Below are positions 1 to 11,738 of a stretch of DNA of 64,000 nucleotides, one piece after another (position 1 is the stretch's first letter; each line of letters starts with the position of its first letter). The stretch is from Eurosta solidaginis. Lineage: Eukaryota > Arthropoda > Insecta > Diptera > Tephritidae. The DNA lies in NCBI RefSeq assembly GCF_040869045.1, contig NC_090323.1:176970083-177034082 (forward strand), read 5' to 3'. The notes under the pieces are model-generated. The model did not search any database, was not told the DNA's origin, and saw nothing but the letters and a program-made list of their open reading frames with translations. The translations under genes and the position numbers were made by a program.

Positions 1-1100
1 AAACAAAATAAATTTTTAAAATTTAGAAAAATTAAAAAATAACAATATTATCATTAGAAAAAAATTATTGTTCTAGCCTTGAGCTCGAATCGAACCTTGA
101 ATCTTGTAACCTTTTATTTAGAGTTTTCAAAATTTTTATGAGTTAGAAGTTTTGTAACCCATAATTTTTGTTACAACAAAATGCTCTCAAAAGTCATATT
201 GAATTGTCACATCTCCGAAAATTAGAGGCAAAATCCACTTAAACTGGAATAAATCCATGAGTGAAAACTTTACGACCAAGAGTTTTTAATAACAAAAATC
301 GAACCAATGGACTTATGGGGCTTTCAGTGGCTGGCTTTGGTTAAACACAAATTCAGAAAATTATTTTACCGTGGTTTCTTTTGTAAAAAAAAAAATGTTA
401 TCCAAATACAGCCCACGCTACGTCTTTTGCCAACTTCGCATAAACTATAAGGAAGTAAATGACATTCCCACAGGACTTATTGTGTATTATACAGGTACAT
501 TTCTACTTACGTCAACAAACACAAAAATACTGGCGCAGTAAATATTTGAGCTCAATAACAGCAAGAACTACATAAAAGACAAAGCTGCGATGCTCAGTTG
601 ACATGACATGGATTTCATAAACTGGACATTGAAAAAAAAAAATGAGAATGCAACCTAAGCAGCTGCCTAACGAAGGATATAAATACGTCTCATAAAAAAT
701 TCACAAAAAAAAGAACAGAAAAGAGGACAAGGACGCCGAAAATTGTGACCAGTGGCATACGGCAAGGCGAGTGGATGAATGAAAGTTCATAAAATATCGT
801 CGAATGACAGATGTCTACCCAGCAGTGAATCGAAATGAATAATCTTAAGTGACTGGAAAATAAAAGCAGGTTTTTAAAATTTTGTTTGAATGAAATTCAT
901 AGCATTTTAGTACCATGGAATTTTTTGTTAATATGCTGAAGAATTTAACATTCATGCACTGCCTTAAAAGGACCACCTTTTGTCAAGCACGTGTGATAGC
1001 AAACAGCCAGGAGGGAGTAGGAAATAAGATACCACTGTTCACTATTTCAATTTGATGAGAAAATCTTGCAATATTTAAATTAACATTACGTTCGATTTAT
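1..1100. other. AT-rich DNA without a recognisable gene
   Basis: No long reading frame, repeat end or known motif was recognised. The stretch is AT-rich with short A runs. It may be unique host DNA or old transposon debris; the sequence alone does not decide. Confidence 0.5.
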
Positions 1101-1104
1101 ATGA

Positions 1105-1915
1105 TAAATTTAAAATGAAATTTTAATGGGTATATTTGTAAGATAATGCAAGTTTTGCGAATTTTACATTATTTGTATGCAAAACTTATATTAAAATGAT
1201 GTTGGATTTACTTGACAGATAAAGCATATTTTGTAGATTTAACATAAAAGCTATTTTGAATTTATTTTAAAACAAATGCAGGTTTAAATAATTTAATGCA
1301 AGTTTTACATAAAAATTATGTTTGATTTACTGGTAAAAAGAGGCCAATTTGCAGTTTGAGTTGTAAACCAACGCAAGTTGTCCACATTTTAAATTATTAC
1401 AATGCAAAATTAACATTAAAAATATGTTTAATTTTGCAGGTTTTACATTGCTCAATGCAAAGCCTTCATAAAAATAATGTCAGATTTTCGGTGAAAAATG
1501 CAAAAATATTAGATTTTACGTTTTTTTATATGCATTGTTTAGATGCAAAATTTGTATAAAATTTCGTAGGATTTAATTCAAAAATAATGCAATTTTAGTA
1601 GCTGATGTCTTCTTTAGATGCAAAATTTACGTAAGTGTTGTGTTAAATTTACTTGAAATATAATGCAAATTTTACATTATATACATTCAAAGTTAATATT
1701 GATATGATGTTGGATTTGCTGTAAATATTAAGCAAATTTGATGAATTTTATATTATTTACATGCAAAATTTTCATTGAATGATGTGTGATTTACTTTAAA
1801 TAATGCATATTTTATAATCTTTAAATGCAAAATTTCCAAAAAATTTAAATGTTCAAGATTTTGCATTATTCCAATGGCAAAATTTACATCAACATGATGT
1901 TGGCTTATAATTTTA
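1105..1915. repeat. Degenerate ~80-bp tandem repeat
   Basis: A loose unit recurs about ten times. Each unit has a core like ATGCAAAATTTACAT, followed by AAATGATGTTGGATTTACT and a short spacer. Spacing is about 70-90 bp and copies are well diverged, so this looks like an old minisatellite. Short reading frames inside it are artefacts of the repeat. It directly abuts the TATGGT microsatellite. Confidence 0.65.
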
Positions 1916-1929
1916 AAATAACGGTTAAT

Positions 1930-2295
1930 ACTTATGGTTACTGTTAATGATATGGTTATAGTTATGACTATTATTTTGGTTATGATTCTGTTTATCGTTA
2001 TGGTAATGATTATGGTTATCCTCATAGTTATGGCTATGGTTATCCTTATGGTTATGATTATGGTGATAGTTATGGTCAAGCCTATTGTTATGCGTAAGGA
2101 CATTGTTATGGTTATGGTAATGATGGTTCATATGATTATGGTTGTGGTAATGGTTATGGTTATGGTTATGATTATGGTTATCATTATGGTCATAGTTATG
2201 GTTATGGTTGGGGTTATCGTTATGGTTATGATTATGATGATAGTTTTTGTCATGCTTATGGTTATGAGTACGGTTATTGGTATGGTTATGGTTTT
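1930..2295. repeat. TATGGT-type hexanucleotide microsatellite
   Basis: About 360 bp of imperfect TATGGT/TATGAT/TATAGT hexamers, with all purines placed on one strand. Because the period is divisible by three, it is open in several frames on both strands and gives Val/Met-rich and His/Asn-rich pseudo-proteins. I treat those as non-coding. Confidence 0.9.
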
Positions 2296-2299
2296 GCTA

Positions 2300-3027
2300 T
2301 TTAACCGTTTTAAAAAATGAAGGTATCACTGTGACACAATTGCAGATCGTAAAATTTCTTGTGTTGTTTTTTTTAAGCCACCACAAGACACAGCAGGTAG
2401 AATTGAAATTGCCCCTACACAAAAGTTCGACCCAAAGGGGGGACATCAGAATTCGTTTTAGAGGTATGGTTCTTTCGGCAAAATTTCTTATTTTGATCCC
2501 CAGAATTTGATTTTCACAGAGCAATGGGCGATTTTTTTGCCTCCCCACAAATCGACCTGGCCTAATATATATATATACAACTGTAGTTTGACCGCATTGC
2601 AGATTAATTTCTGTAGTGAATGGTTTCACTTTCATCGGCTTAACCATTATATATTTCGCTGCAATAGATTTTTTTTCACTTCAACGATTTTTGCGGACAA
2701 TATTGTAATTATTTTGCGGAAAATTTATTTGCAAAGAATTTTCTTGTCAAAACCACAAAATAACTATAAGAATTCACTAACTTACATTGAGTTTAAGTGA
2801 AATAGAAATTTTGTTTCATTAATTTTGAGGTTGTGGTATTGAAATCTAGCTCGATTGCCTTCGTTTCATTAGCAGAATTAAAACAAACCATTATTTTATG
2901 AAAACTTTTTTAATTTATGTATGTGGGTTTACAAAAATATTTTTTTTGTTTTATTTGAAGAGAAAAAATGAGGATGCAGTCAAAACTATGCTGACAGATC
3001 AGTTCCTGAAGTGTCGCTACACCCAAA
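2300..3027. other. No gene recognised
   Basis: About 730 bp of AT-rich DNA between the microsatellite and a solo LTR. Short overlapping frames occur on both strands, but none resembles a family I know and none has start context or composition of real coding sequence. Confidence 0.5.
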
Positions 3028-3376
3028 ATATTTATGGGAATGTTGACACCACTATGCTGTTAGTAAATCATTACAACAACAAAACACACCAAGCAGCGAC
3101 ACTTATGTACAAGGGAACGAAAAGATATCTCACACGCACACATGTAGTCATCAGCCGAAATAGGTACTCACACATACACATGCTTATGGCTAGCAGAAAA
3201 GCATAAACTACAAATATACATGTATATAGCTGGTAACCAAACATGACATATATATGAGAGCAGCTCAAGCTGAGGAATGAAGAATCAGTTTGATTAAAAC
3301 ACGCCTTTGTGAAGTACGTGATATTGAAGTATAATTGTACTACTCCCAAAGTACGCTTCCCAAGGCAGTCGGTTCT

Positions 3377-4269
3377 ATGTACCGGAGCGACTGGGGATTT
3401 TTCCCGACGAAGGATTGTCATTCCAGTGTAACCCCATTTAATTTGTTGCGTCCCTCCCACAAATTTTCATCCTCCCAGCAGCTCCTTGCAGTGGGACTGC
3501 TCCATATTCTCTTGCTCCGGGAAGGTACCGAACCCAATCCGGGTCCGTCTCCTGACCCCGGTCCTGAAAAATGGTTTTGCTGCATCTGCCGGAAAAGAAT
3601 ATTTTTAGGACGGGCATACTCTTTTCAGTGTGTCGTGTAAGGGATGGTTGCATCGGACATGTTGTTCTGGGCTAGATCCCAAAACCAGATGTCCACGTAG
3701 CTTCTATGAATATTTTGTGGCTCCTTGCAGTTCACGCCCCAGGACGTCCCGTAGTCTGCGCCTTAGCGTCCCCCATTACCTTCCAGCAGCCCCGCTGCTC
3801 AGCAAGCCACAAAAAGTACCCGCTGTTTCTCGCGCCCCACGGCGCCATCAATTCATGCGGCTGCTCCCACTCATACCTACAATCTCCGTAATATAATCGG
3901 CAGCAATGAGGAGCATCAGCCCATGCCCCCTCCCCCCCCCCCCCCCCTCTTTTCCGACTGCAATTGTCTAGGTCAGGGAAACAGACCCTTACCTCCCTTT
4001 GCACCTTTTGCCAGCACAGAAAATTTATATTTGCGACCTCCGCCCAATGCAGCTCCTGCCACGGACGGTGCCACTTTCCTAGATGTTCTGGTCTCCGCGA
4101 CGGCAATCCCCCGACGGGTTTCATTGAGCCATGTTGCCAGGCCGCATACCCAAATACACCGGCTACCCCAATGCTTACCCAAGGACGTCCAGTCCCAGGG
4201 CCACAACAGCAGTTGTGTCCTAGCCTTCCACCACCCAGGCCTAGTCACCCGTCATTTACTCCCAGAGTG
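3377..4269 (+). pseudogene. LINE amino-terminal region: 2A-like motif and two zinc fingers
   Basis: The first ATG after the element's start (3377) opens a frame of about 88 codons. A hydrophobic Leu-rich stretch leads into REGTEPNPGP at 3518-3547, close to the 2A consensus D-V/I-E-x-N-P-G-P but with Gly in place of Asp. A PHD-like finger follows (WFCCIC, then WLHRTC after a frameshift near 3635, about 3565-3690), then a Pro-rich linker with a C run at 3930-3947, then a second Cys/His cluster (LCTFC, CSSC, CHFPRC, EPCC; about 3985-4135). Such fingers are known from CR1/Jockey-type LINEs and probably bind nucleic acid or chromatin. Several frameshifts make this a pseudogene. Confidence 0.75.
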
Positions 4270-5040
4270 ATGACGTCTCCCCCTATGCACTTCAGAATTC
4301 TGCAGTTAAACTGTAATGGATTAACTGGGAAGATCACGGAGATAGTCGATTTCATGAAGCGGCACAACATCTGCATTGCTGCGATTAAAGAGACTAAACT
4401 CACAGCAAGATCTGCACTGCAGAGCTATTCTGGGTATAATGTCCACAGAAAAGATCGCGAGAGCGAAAATAGAGGCGGCCTGGCGTTTATCATACACCAC
4501 TCTGTGCAATATCATATATTTGTCTTAGAACGTCAAGGCTTATCAGTCCGGTCAGGCGATGCAAACCTAGAAATCATCAACATATACATCCTCCTGCCAC
4601 CTGTTGCTCCAGTAGATATCGCCCTAATATCAGCGCCTTACTCACTGGCAACAATCGCATAATCTTAGGCGAATTCAATGCCCATCACGATCTATGGCAT
4701 TCAAACTTGTGAGCGGACAGAAGGGGTGAGATGTTGGCGACGTTGACGACGTTCTGCACAATAAACGGAGACGCACCCACACGTATGGTAGGAAGCTGTC
4801 GCAGTTAGCCAGATATTTCAATCGTGAGCGCAGAACTCGTAAACTGCGTCAACTGGCAGCCGATGGTAACATTGGCATCCGACCACCTGCCTATACTTAT
4901 TCCGCTCGATCCTACCGCCGACTTCATCGTCACAGAAAAACACACTTCCATAAACTTTAAAAAAGGAAAGTGGGACGAATACAAATCCTTTACGGATAAC
5001 CGCTTTGCTGCCCTCCCCATCCCGAATGATGCGCGCTAAG
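4270..5040 (+). pseudogene. LINE endonuclease domain, decayed
   Basis: This is the apurinic/apyrimidinic-type endonuclease that nicks target DNA to prime reverse transcription. It opens with LQLNCNGL (about 4300), followed by the acidic site in KETKL (about 4390). The usual GDFNAHH motif reads GEFNAHH near 4668-4688, changing a catalytic Asp to Glu. The closing SDHLPIL motif is at about 4880. The frame is broken between the first and second parts (stop at 4660) and again before the SDH part. In the family the protein continues without a break into the reverse transcriptase; here the domain cannot be active. Confidence 0.8.
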
Positions 5041-6705
5041 CGGAGCTTGCTTTCCGCAAGGTCATTGAATCCGCCTCGGCTCGTTTCAGTCCCGCCGGTA
5101 GAATTTCCGAAATTCTGCCCCACTTCCCGGCGGATGCCGCAAATTTAGCGAGAGAACGTGAACTTATAAGACAGATCGGTCCCAACGACACCCAAACAAG
5201 GGATATAAACCAACTCATCATATTGCTTGTGGATGAACACAAGCGGGCGAAATGGAAGGTGCACCTAAGCGGTTGTAACCTCTCTGCCGGTGTGGGTAAA
5301 CTTTGGTCCACCGTAAAGTCCCTATGGAATCGGTCTAAGCACAATGACAAAGTTTCCATCGCCTTCGGCGATAAAGTGCTCTCGGATTCGAAAAAATGCG
5401 CTAGCGCTTTCTGCCGTCAATATGTAGTGCATTCTACAGTCGACAAAGATAGACGGAGGGCCAACAGACTCGCACATAAACATAAATTCAGCGCGTCACT
5501 AATTACCATCACCGCCAAAGAGGTTGAGGATGCCATCGGTCGTGCTAAACCATCCAAAGCAGTGATCCCAGACGGCATAGCCGTGCCAATTCTTAAAAGC
5601 CTAGGGAAAGAGGGTTTCAAATATTTAGCGCATGTCCTCAACCTGTCTCTTTCCACCTTTGTCATACCCGAAAAATGGAAAATGGCCAAGGTGGTCCCGC
5701 CTGGGAAACCAGCTAACATAGGAGAGTCATATCGCCTGATATCTCTCCTATCGCCAGTAGCCAAGACGCCTGAAGCCATTTTTCTCCCCTACTTCAAACC
5801 AAATTTGCTGCAGAAAACTCCATAATACCACCACCGCGATAAATGCTATCAGCACCCAGATAAATTGCGGTTTAAATAAAAACCCTCACCATAGAACAGT
5901 ACTCGTTGCGCTAGACCTATCATAAGCTTTTGATACGGTTAACCATGCCACGTTACTGCAAGACCTGGAAGGGTCTACCCTTCCCCCACGTCTTAAAAGG
6001 TGGACCGAAAATTATCTGGGTGATCGGCAGGCATCGGTGCAATTTAGAAATGAAACATCAAAACCAAGAAGGATTAAACAAAAGGGTGCCACAGGGTGGT
6101 ATCCTATACCTAATTCTGTTAAATTTCTACATATTTAAGCTACCTTCGCCACAATAAGGAGTTACTATCGTTTCCTACGCCAATGACTGCACAATAATGG
6201 CCACAGGCTCAGGCTCATAGATCGATGAGCTTTGGAGCATAATAAATGTCTACCTCCCTGATCTCTCCAGTTTTTTCGCCTCGCGAAACCTGGCATTATC
6301 ACCGACTAAATCCTCCGCGACCTTATTTACAACATGGACGTCCCAAATGTCGACCATTTTGAACATTCACGTCGATGGCACTACGCTACCGACTGTCCTA
6401 CACCCCAAAATCTTGGGTGTAACGTTTGATCAGGAACAGGAACGAATACTCCCCAGGGAAACGCTAGTCTCCCTAGTTCAACTTCGTTCTGGATACTTTA
6501 ACAGGTTAAACTCAAACTTATCCAGAATCAACCCGGACATACAAAATGTATGCCCGGCTTGCAATATGTCCCCACATGACACCAACCATCTCTTTAATTG
6601 TAATGTGGAACCAACGCCTCTAACAACCTTTTCATTATGTCCACCCCTCTTGAAACAGCAAGTTTCCTTGGACTCCCGTTAAAGGATATTCATAACAATT
6701 TGTGA
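5041..6705 (+). pseudogene. LINE reverse transcriptase and carboxyl end, decayed
   Basis: Reverse transcriptase copying element RNA at the nicked target. The longest open part is 5223-5825, with SKAVIPDG, the PEKWKMAKVVP block and SYRLISLL. Frames then shift through the VNHATLLQDL region (about 5940) to RVPQGG at about 6085. The catalytic YADD box reads SYANDC at about 6170, so an essential Asp is Asn. After GVTFDQ (about 6420) the thumb region is deleted and the sequence resumes at ERILPRE, then the zinc-knuckle-like CPAC...H...C end and the stop at 6703. Matching family ends in the minus-strand copies support this stop. Confidence 0.82.
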
Positions 6706-7026
6706 TCGGTCGCAACTATTAGGGTAAGGCGAAGCACTGCTACAGCAACAACAACTCCCAAAGTAGTGTAAATAAAGACAATTTTTGCAATACTGAATAT
6801 TGGAGTTACTTATTCAACAGTTCAGCAATTCGAACGTATGCAGAAGGTGCATAATAACCAGCAATACCCAAGAATTCGTTACAATATATTAAACAAGGTA
6901 ACAGTCAAATTGACAGTCCTCCCTTCATGTACCAGTTCTTGCTTCAAATGGAAAAAAATGTTAGTCCGATGGATCTTGGTTTTCCTTTAATTTGGAAATT
7001 TAAGAAGTTTGAAATACTTATAAAAA

Positions 7027-7175
7027 TGTGGCAAACGTTAGCAGTTTTGAAACGTCACTATGCTTCTAGTAAATAAACGCACAACAACAGCAAATCATGC
7101 AGCCGCACATACATGTAAACAGAAAAGGTAAAAGCGAAGAGAACACATACATATACATATATGTGATTAGCACTT
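7027..7175 (+). mobile_element. 5' piece of a second LTR of the same family
   Basis: It starts TGTGGCAAACG and continues CACTATGCTTCTAGTAAATAAACGCAC in two matching blocks, like the start of the other LTRs (45375 reversed and 60641 reversed). It is cut at 7175 by the R1-like element. I could not follow the LTR convincingly beyond 11739, so the far part is either very diverged or missing. Confidence 0.55.
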
Positions 7176-7206
7176 AGCGGCCTCAAGTGGGGACCCAATT
7201 AAATAA

Positions 7207-8544
7207 ATGATGAGCAACAACAATACTAAAATAAAAAACCAAACACAGGAGAATGAAATGGCGTTCAATCCATTTGTAGGAAGGAAGCTAGCTCGCACTC
7301 CAGAAGGGCGTGGCCCATCGGCTGGGGGCCTTAACATTTCGTCGCAAGTGGTAACGAAACCCAAAGGAGCGGAGGCCGAAAGCAAGCAAGGAGCGTTGTC
7401 GCCGGGTGCTACACCGAAGCTTTGCAAAAAGAACTCCGACAGCAAGGCTCAAACGGGCACACCATAATTAAGTGAGCTAATTAAGCAGGCGTCAGCTGCG
7501 TTAAATCAGCAAAACCCCCCTGGAGAAAAAAAGATGACCAAGCTAGGCAAGGCGATTGAGGACTTGATGCAGTTCTTCATAGGGCGTAATAATATACACG
7601 CGGAAATCAAGCGCTTGGCCTCCGTAATAAAAGTGCTGTACATCGAGTCGGCCCCAGAGGTAAAGAATTTAGAACATAAATTGCGTGCAAGCGAATGCGC
7701 CAAGGATAGAAGTCCATCACCACCAGGAAAGCGACCGAGGAATAATTCGTACTCGACCAAGGAGAACAACGTGGTAAAACCCACTACTACACTAAAATAT
7801 GTCTTACCAGGGCACGTGGGTGGTCAAAAACGACGGCAAGAAACGCAAGAGAAGACGGAGCGGAAAGAGGAAACTGCAGCCCAAAAGACGGGAGAGTGGC
7901 AGTTAGCCAAAAAGAAGAGCAAGAAAAAATCACTTAAGGCTAGGCCGGATGCAATCATCATTTCCAAGGCGGCGGATGCGACGTACGCCGACATATTGCG
8001 TAAAGAGAGAAGATGCGACGAATTAAAATTCCTGGGTGATGACGTCAAAACGATTAGAAGAACGGCGAAAGGAGAGCTGGTACTAGAGCTGAAAAAATCG
8101 CAAGATGGGAAAACAACCGCGTACCAAGCAGAAATTGAAGCGGTACTAAAGGAATCGGCTAAAGTTATAAAAAGTCCCAAATGGTAACGCTACAGTGCAG
8201 AGATCTCGATGAGGTTACTACGCCCGAGGAGATTTGCAACGCCCTCCACCAGCAATGCACCATCAAACTTCAAGATGTGGCTGCCATAAAAAACATACGC
8301 ACAGAGTACCGTGGCACGAAGTCGGCACTTATAAGCCTTACAGCGGATGATGCCAAGGCAGTTCTTAATACGCAAAGAATCCGGGTAGGTAAATAGGTCT
8401 AGCCTATGCAGGAAATGCGGCCAGGAAGGTCATAAGGCTGCAAGTTGCGAAAATGCACCGAAATGCGCGCTATGTGGGGGACAACATTAAGCAGGCAGTT
8501 TTAAATGCCCAAAACGAGAGGGCAGCAAAATGACTGTCTCATGA
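7207..8544 (+). pseudogene. R1-like ORF1 (nucleic-acid-binding protein), broken
   Basis: Encodes the Gag-like RNA-binding protein. The frame opens at ATG 7207 (a second ATG at 7210, and one at 7258 before AFNPFVGRK), meets a TAA at 7465, and continues in the same frame to 8187. This part is Lys/Glu-rich with several basic tracts. A frameshift near 8181 leads to the conserved CRDLDEVTTPEEI region (8181-8396), and another to the knuckles at 8398-8544: C-x2-C-GQEGHKAASC and C-x2-C-GGQH...C, the latter with an in-frame stop. The ORF ends TGA 8542-8544, overlapping the ATG of ORF2 by ATGA. Two frameshifts and two stops make this copy inactive. Confidence 0.8.
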
Positions 8545-11497
8545 GGGTATTGCAGCTCAATTTAAACCATTGCGAGGCAGCCCAAGAGCTATTATCCCAA
8601 ACAGTCTATGAAGGAGGATATGACATAGTGGTACTCTCTGAATAATACAAAAATTGCCAGCAGCAGGGTTGGCTCTCAGATTCAGCAGGGAAAGCCCCAA
8701 TTTGGGCACTAGGGAAATTTCTCCCACAGGAAATAATGACGCCAACGGTAGCAGGATTCACGTGGGCAAAAATCAACGGTATATACGTCTTCAGTTGCTA
8801 TGCCCCTCCGAGTTCGAAGACATGATATACGGGATCACCATTGAAGCACGAGGTAAAATCCCGCTTTTAGTGTGTGGAGACTTCAATGCATGGTCATCTG
8901 TGTGGGGAAGTAGACGAACCAACGAAAGAGGGAGAGTTCTCCTCGAAAGCCTTACTTCTTTGAGGCTAGAACTCCTAAATGAACCAGGGATATATACCTT
9001 CGATACAGGTACCAGACGATCCATTATAGATCTCACCTTCGCTAGCAGCGAAATAGCAAGACGAGCAAAATGGTCCATAAGCAACGTCTACACACACAGC
9101 GACCATAAAGCTATTAGCGTAGAGCTGCTCGAAACTGCACAAACGGTAGCAGCAAGACATCTACAAAGTAGGAAATGGAAAGAGCACCTTTTCGACCCAC
9201 AAATATTTGACATTATCTGGAAGGACGCCATAGTACGAGAATCGCATGCGGAAGACCAGTCGGTTCAAATCACTAAGTTGCTATGTATGGCATGTGATGC
9301 TGCCATGCCCAGAAGTCGCGGAAAAGCACAGCGCACTCCGGTATATTGGCGGAATGACGAAATTGCGGAAGAGCGTAGAAAATGCCACAAAGCACGAAGA
9401 ATAGCGCAGAGTGCACGCTCATCACCACGATATGCAGAGCTACACAGCACCTGTGTCGCACAAAGAAAGGCACTTAAAAATGCTATAAAAAAGTGCAAGA
9501 AGTTATGCTCTAGGGAACTGCTGGATAATGTCGACCTAGATCCTTGGGGATCAGCCTACAGAACTGTGATGGCCAAAGTTAAAGGACCGATATCACAGCA
9601 ACCTACGTGCCCGATACTGATGAATATTATTCTTGAAACACTTTTCCTGGCGCAAGATCGCTGGACTTATCCAAGCGAGGATCTAGAAAGTACGGAAATT
9701 CCGCAAATTACAGAGCAAGAGGTGCTGGACGCTGCAAAAAGAGTTGCTGATAACAAATCCCCAGGACCCGACGAACTACCAAACATAGCCCTTAAAGCCG
9801 CGATTACAACTAGGGCTACATTATTTACTGATCTTTTTAATGCCTGTATGCAAGAAGGCGTGTTCTTTCGCCCGTGAAAACGACAAAGACTTGTCCTTTT
9901 GCTGAAACGTGGCAAACAGCCGGACCAACTATCCTCATATAGGCCACTTTGTATGCTGGATTCCCTAGGGAAGATTTTCGAGCGTATAATTAGTGAGCGC
10001 CTACAGCTGACTCTAGAAAGACCAGGTGGCTTATCGAATAGTCAATATGGATTTCGCAAATCAAGATCCACCGTAGATGCAATACAAACAGTCGTCAATA
10101 TAGCTAGAGAAGCTATCTCTGGAGGCCAAAATAAAAGGAAGTTCTATGCACTGGTTATGTTGGACATCAAGAATGCTTTTAACACTGCGAACTGGATGCA
10201 GATAATGGCAGCGCTGCAAAGCTTCGGCACTCCAGCTTACTTACGCAAAATTATAGGTAGCTATCTTAAAGACAGAGTACTTCTTTTTGACACGGATCAA
10301 GGAGCAAAAGAGTACAAAATCACAGGAGGCGTCCCACAGGGATCTGTTCTCGGTCAAACGCTTTGGAATGTAATGTATGACGGGGTGCTAAAGATTGATC
10401 TACCAGAAAACACGCAAATTGTGGGATATGCTGATGATATTGCTGTGGTAGTAGTGGCCAAGAAACTGGACCTGCTACAAGCATTAGGTAATGACGCCGT
10501 AGCAAGAATAAAGGAATGGCTGACCAATACAGGACTGGAGTTGGCTAGCCAAAAGACGGAAGTGGTATTAGTAAGCTCCAAACGGTCGGCGAACGAGTTA
10601 GTCTTAACTGTCGGGGATCATCAAATCACCTCAAAGGATTCCTTAAAATACTTAGGAGTGCACATTGACTCTAAGTTAACTTTCAAAGAGCACTTCAGAG
10701 CGGTGGGGGAGAAAATTACCAAAGTTAATGGATCACTTATGCGAATAATGCCTAACATTGGTGGTCAGAGCGAAGCTATACGTCAGCTATTGTCCACAGT
10801 AACCAGTTCAATAATACTATACGCAGCACCAGTGTGGTATGGATCTAAACAGACCCATCAAAAATATATATTAGCAGCGTGCCGACTTGCTTCTTTAAGA
10901 ATAGCAAGTGCTTATCGGACGGTGTCGGACGACGCGATCCTGGTTCTAACCCGGAAAATCCCAGTGGACTTACTGGCAAGCGAAATGGCCGATCTGTATA
11001 ACACTAATATCGAGCGACCATCTCAAGAAGACAAGAAAAGAGCAAGGACACAAACAATAGCTAAGTGGCAAGAACGGTGGGAGGCCTCGAGTAAAGGGCG
11101 TTGGACTTTCACACTAGTTTGGAACGTAGCTCAATGGAATGAGCGGAAGCACGGCGAACTGAATTACCATCTCACGCAGATAATGAGTGGACATGGCGGT
11201 TTCAAAGAGTATTTATGGAAGCGTAGGATAGAGGAAGATCCTTATTGCCCAATGTGTACCACAGAGTTAGAAAACGCAGAACACGTCATGTTCTACTGCC
11301 CCCGTTTCCACGAAGAAAGACTCACCTTGCATGGAGTCTTTGGGGAGGAACCTACCACGAGAAATTTAGTTTCACATATGTGCAACAGGAAAGAGTGCTG
11401 GACTGCAGTGAGCAAAATGGCATTTATAGTAATGACACGCCTGATGGATGCTGAGAGGGAGCGCAGAGAAATGCGCATGCGAAGCAGTGGCGATTAA
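8541..11497 (+). pseudogene. R1-like ORF2 (endonuclease and reverse transcriptase), nearly intact
   Basis: ORF2 starts at ATG 8541 inside the ORF1 stop. The endonuclease begins VLQLNLNHCEAAQELL, has a TAA at about 8642 where SEPY would be expected, and shifts frame near 8805. The frame from there runs on past CGDFNAW (about 8877), THSDHKAI (about 9100) and PGPDELPN (about 9765). One TGA at 9875 interrupts RP-KRQRLVLLL; the same frame then stays open 9899-11497 through SYRPLCMLD, LDIKNAFNTANW, GGVPQGSVLG, the intact catalytic box GYADD (about 10428) and the terminal CPMC...H...C motif at about 11250-11300. Total defects are two stops and one frameshift. Confidence 0.87.
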
Positions 11498-11738
11498 ATG
11501 GACACTCAGAGCAAATAGCGGGAACCTGGACGCAGGGACAACAGTAGGCTCTTAAAAATGAGAAATATGGAACGCCACCCTGAAGTAATGCCAAAGTGGT
11601 GCCGGGGTGGGCGACGGTTTCAGAACGGGGCTGTTTTTTAGTCTACGGACACACGGTTGCTGCGACGGCAGCAATTATGGTGCATTAGGCATTTTTCAGC
11701 CTCCCCGCCAAAAAAAAAAAAAAAAAAAAAAAGCACTT

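Larger units (their letters stand above)
3354..6753 (+). mobile_element. Full-length Jockey/CR1-like non-LTR retrotransposon
   Basis: A LINE inserted in the LTR above. ACTCCCAAAGTA is duplicated on both sides (3342-3353 and 6754-6765), so both ends are known and the copy is not 5'-truncated. It runs from a 5' leader through a 2A-like/zinc-finger amino end, an apurinic-type endonuclease and a reverse transcriptase to a CAACAA tail. It is dead: many frameshifts and stops, and a large deletion inside the 3' half, because GVTFDQ is followed directly by the EERILPRE region. Four partial copies of this family or a near relative lie elsewhere in the window, all on the minus strand. Confidence 0.88.
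3032..6883 (+). mobile_element. Solo LTR, split by a LINE insertion
   Basis: The two parts, 3032-3353 and 6766-6883, join into one LTR of about 440 bp. It matches the reverse complement of the LTR at 60034-60641, including the CAGTTTGATT stretch, the CTCCCAAAGTAGT block, an AATAAA-like poly(A) signal and the end TTCGTTACA. The 5' end has decayed from TGTGGCGAATG to TTATGGGAATG. ATAT flanks it at 3028-3031 and 6884-6887, which fits a 4-bp duplication as made by Gypsy-type integrases. No internal gag-pol region or second LTR is attached, so it is a solo LTR left by LTR-LTR recombination. Gypsy assignment is an inference. Confidence 0.75.
7176..11731 (+). mobile_element. Nearly complete R1-like non-LTR retrotransposon
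   Basis: A two-ORF LINE with a 3' poly(A) tract of about 22 A (11710-11731). AGCACTT occurs at 7169-7175 and again directly after the tail (11732-11738), a likely 7-bp target duplication. ORF1 carries Cys-His knuckles and ORF2 an endonuclease, reverse transcriptase and a C-terminal CCHC motif, the layout of the R1 clade of the I superfamily. Only a few stops and frameshifts separate it from an intact element, so it is younger than most neighbours. It is not in rDNA, although R1 itself is; R1-clade relatives without rDNA specificity are known. A related copy is at 56250-58336. Confidence 0.85.

Noticed and set aside
1753..2320. Long frames on both strands (Val/Met-rich and His/Asn-rich)
   Set aside because: They are translations of a TATGGT hexamer array, whose period is divisible by three, so stops are avoided by chance in several frames.
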